22,055 nt of DNA, from the NCBI GenBank assembly GCA_946481615.1, contig CAMLOR010000033.1:1-22055 (forward strand). Reading direction: 5' to 3'. This document shows positions 21,616 through 22,055 of the stretch, one piece after another. Made by a program: the position numbers and the translations under genes. Below the pieces are notes generated by a model. That model saw nothing but the letters and a program-made list of their open reading frames with translations. It was not told the DNA's origin and made no database searches. Origin of the DNA: an uncultured Aquimonas sp. (GTDB lineage Bacteria; Pseudomonadota; Gammaproteobacteria; Xanthomonadales; Xanthomonadaceae). How positions within the stretch are numbered: position 1 is the first letter of the stretch; every line of letters starts with the position of its first letter.

Positions 21616-21817
21616 GTGCTCTTGCCGGGGTGGGGTGTGGCCGGCGAGGGCTACGGCGCCGGCTGCGCCGGAAGCTGAAGGTCGTCGGGGTTTTTCGATC
21701 GTACGTCCATGTACGAGCGAAAAACTCGCCGGCCTCCTGCCGGCGACCCTTCGGGCGGGAACCCGCCGACCTTCAGCCGCCTGCGCATCGCCGGCCACCC
21801 CACCCCGGCAAGAGCAC
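21616..21817. repeat. Large imperfect inverted repeat
   Basis: The outer ends GTGCTCTTGCCGGGGTGGGG (21616-21635) and the complementary CCCCACCCCGGCAAGAGCAC (21798-21817) match perfectly. Inner blocks GCTGAAGGTCG/CGACCTTCAGC (one mismatch) and TTTTTCGATCGTAC/GTACGAGCGAAAAA (one mismatch) continue the symmetry to a centre at GTAC-GTCCAT-GTAC. The right arm is longer than the left because of an insert holding two small hairpins. The mirror-like build fits a dispersed foldback element. No transposase or target duplication was seen. Confidence 0.85.
21720..21745 (-). terminator. Terminator-like hairpin with T-run
   Basis: On the minus strand, stem CGCCGGC/GCCGGCG with a 5-nt loop is followed by GAG and five T residues. 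It has the form of a weak rho-independent terminator. It would stop leftward transcription coming from beyond the window before it reaches the SpoIIAA-like gene. It is part of the larger inverted repeat, so it may be incidental. Confidence 0.45.
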
Positions 21818-21830
21818 TCCCTCACCCTTT

Positions 21831-21912
21831 CGTCGTCCCCGCGAAGGGGGGACCCAGTGACTTTGAAGCGCCCCGCAAAAGTCACTGGATTCCCGCCTGC
21901 GCGGGAATGACG
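21831..21912. repeat. 82-bp inverted repeat with nested hairpins
   Basis: The left arm starts CGTCGTCCCCGCGAAGG and ends CCAGTGACTTT. The right arm starts AAAGTCACTGG and ends GCGCGGGAATGACG. The inner 11 bp (CCAGTGACTTT/AAAGTCACTGG) are perfect. The outer parts are imperfect and can each fold into their own GC-rich hairpin. The sequence resembles the 'CATTCCCGCG...GCGGGAATCCAGTGACTTT' repeat scattered between genes in many proteobacteria. Confidence 0.85.
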
Positions 21913-21943
21913 GAGGTTGCGTAGCTGCTCAATACGCACGACT

Positions 21944-22020
21944 CGCATCGACAGTCGGAGGATGCGAGGGCGCTCTACTCGCACGGATCGCGTCGAGGGT
22001 CGGAGGACGCGGGGGCGCTC
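21944..22020. repeat. Two-copy tandem repeat, 45-bp period
   Basis: Copies at 21944-21975 and 21989-22020 are 32 bp each, with five mismatches. Each begins with a 6-bp stem: CGCATC/GATGCG in copy 1, CGCGTC/GACGCG in copy 2. The stem difference is compensatory (A-T replaced by G-C). More copies may lie beyond the window edge. Confidence 0.75.
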
Positions 22021-22055
22021 GGGGGTTCGGGGATGTGTGTAGCCGCCGCAGGTCG

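Larger units (their letters stand above)
21553..22055. other. Intergenic repeat region without supported genes
   Basis: About 500 bp in which I find no protein with a convincing family, codon pattern or ribosome site. It contains two inverted repeats, a terminator-like hairpin and a short tandem repeat, listed separately. Confidence 0.7.

Noticed and set aside
21616..21817. Insertion sequence
   Set aside because: There is no transposase-like frame between the arms and no target duplication recognised, so it is listed only as an inverted repeat.
21944..22020. CRISPR array
   Set aside because: There are only two copies with five mismatches, a 13-bp spacer and no cas genes, so it does not fit a CRISPR array.

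Overview
The window is very GC-rich (roughly two thirds G+C by eye), densely packed DNA of a gammaproteobacterium. Gene content and the dispersed inverted repeats at the right end suggest Xanthomonadales/Lysobacterales (Lysobacteraceae or Rhodanobacteraceae). That placement is an inference from gene families and repeat style; no rRNA or other marker is present. Because of the high GC, long open frames on the opposite strand of real genes are common here and were discarded.

Region 1 (1-8165) is an anaerobic/iron block. On the minus strand, reading leftwards from 4463, lie a small HMA-like protein, hemN (oxygen-independent coproporphyrinogen III oxidase) and an FNR/Anr regulator with all four cluster cysteines. 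A quinol-type nitric oxide reductase (norZ/norB) follows and runs off the left edge. On the plus strand from 4638 lie an alginate-export-type outer-membrane porin, feoA, feoB and a small Cys-motif membrane protein, all overlapping. Three FNR/Dnr-type boxes (2004-2017, 4535-4548, 4568-4581) sit upstream of the three transcription units, each spaced from a plausible -10 as in class II FNR promoters. The inferred picture is one O2/NO-responsive regulon covering haem synthesis, NO removal and ferrous iron uptake.

Region 2 (8050-18516) is a single eight-gene minus-strand operon: tldD-like, pmbA-like, DUF4159, moxR, DUF58, a BatA-like protein, a DUF4175-like protein and a membrane protein with a possible GATase-like fold. 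Most junctions are ATGA overlaps or gaps of 1-22 nt. It joins a TldD/PmbA metallopeptidase pair, whose TldD member carries a twin-arginine signal peptide, to a MoxR/Bat-type chaperone and membrane module. This is the least understood and most interesting system in the window. A palindromic hairpin separates moxR from the DUF58 gene.

Region 3 (18640-21552) holds four single genes: a PIN-domain protein without a visible antitoxin, a secreted acidic protein with an internal duplication, a secreted LamG-like protein ending in IFRDGFED, and a small SpoIIAA/STAS-like protein. Convergent neighbours overlap or nearly touch, and two of the genes look leaderless.

Region 4 (21553-22055) has no gene I can support. 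It contains two nested-type inverted repeats (21616-21817 and 21831-21912) and a two-copy tandem repeat (21944-22020) whose hairpin stem shows a compensatory base change.
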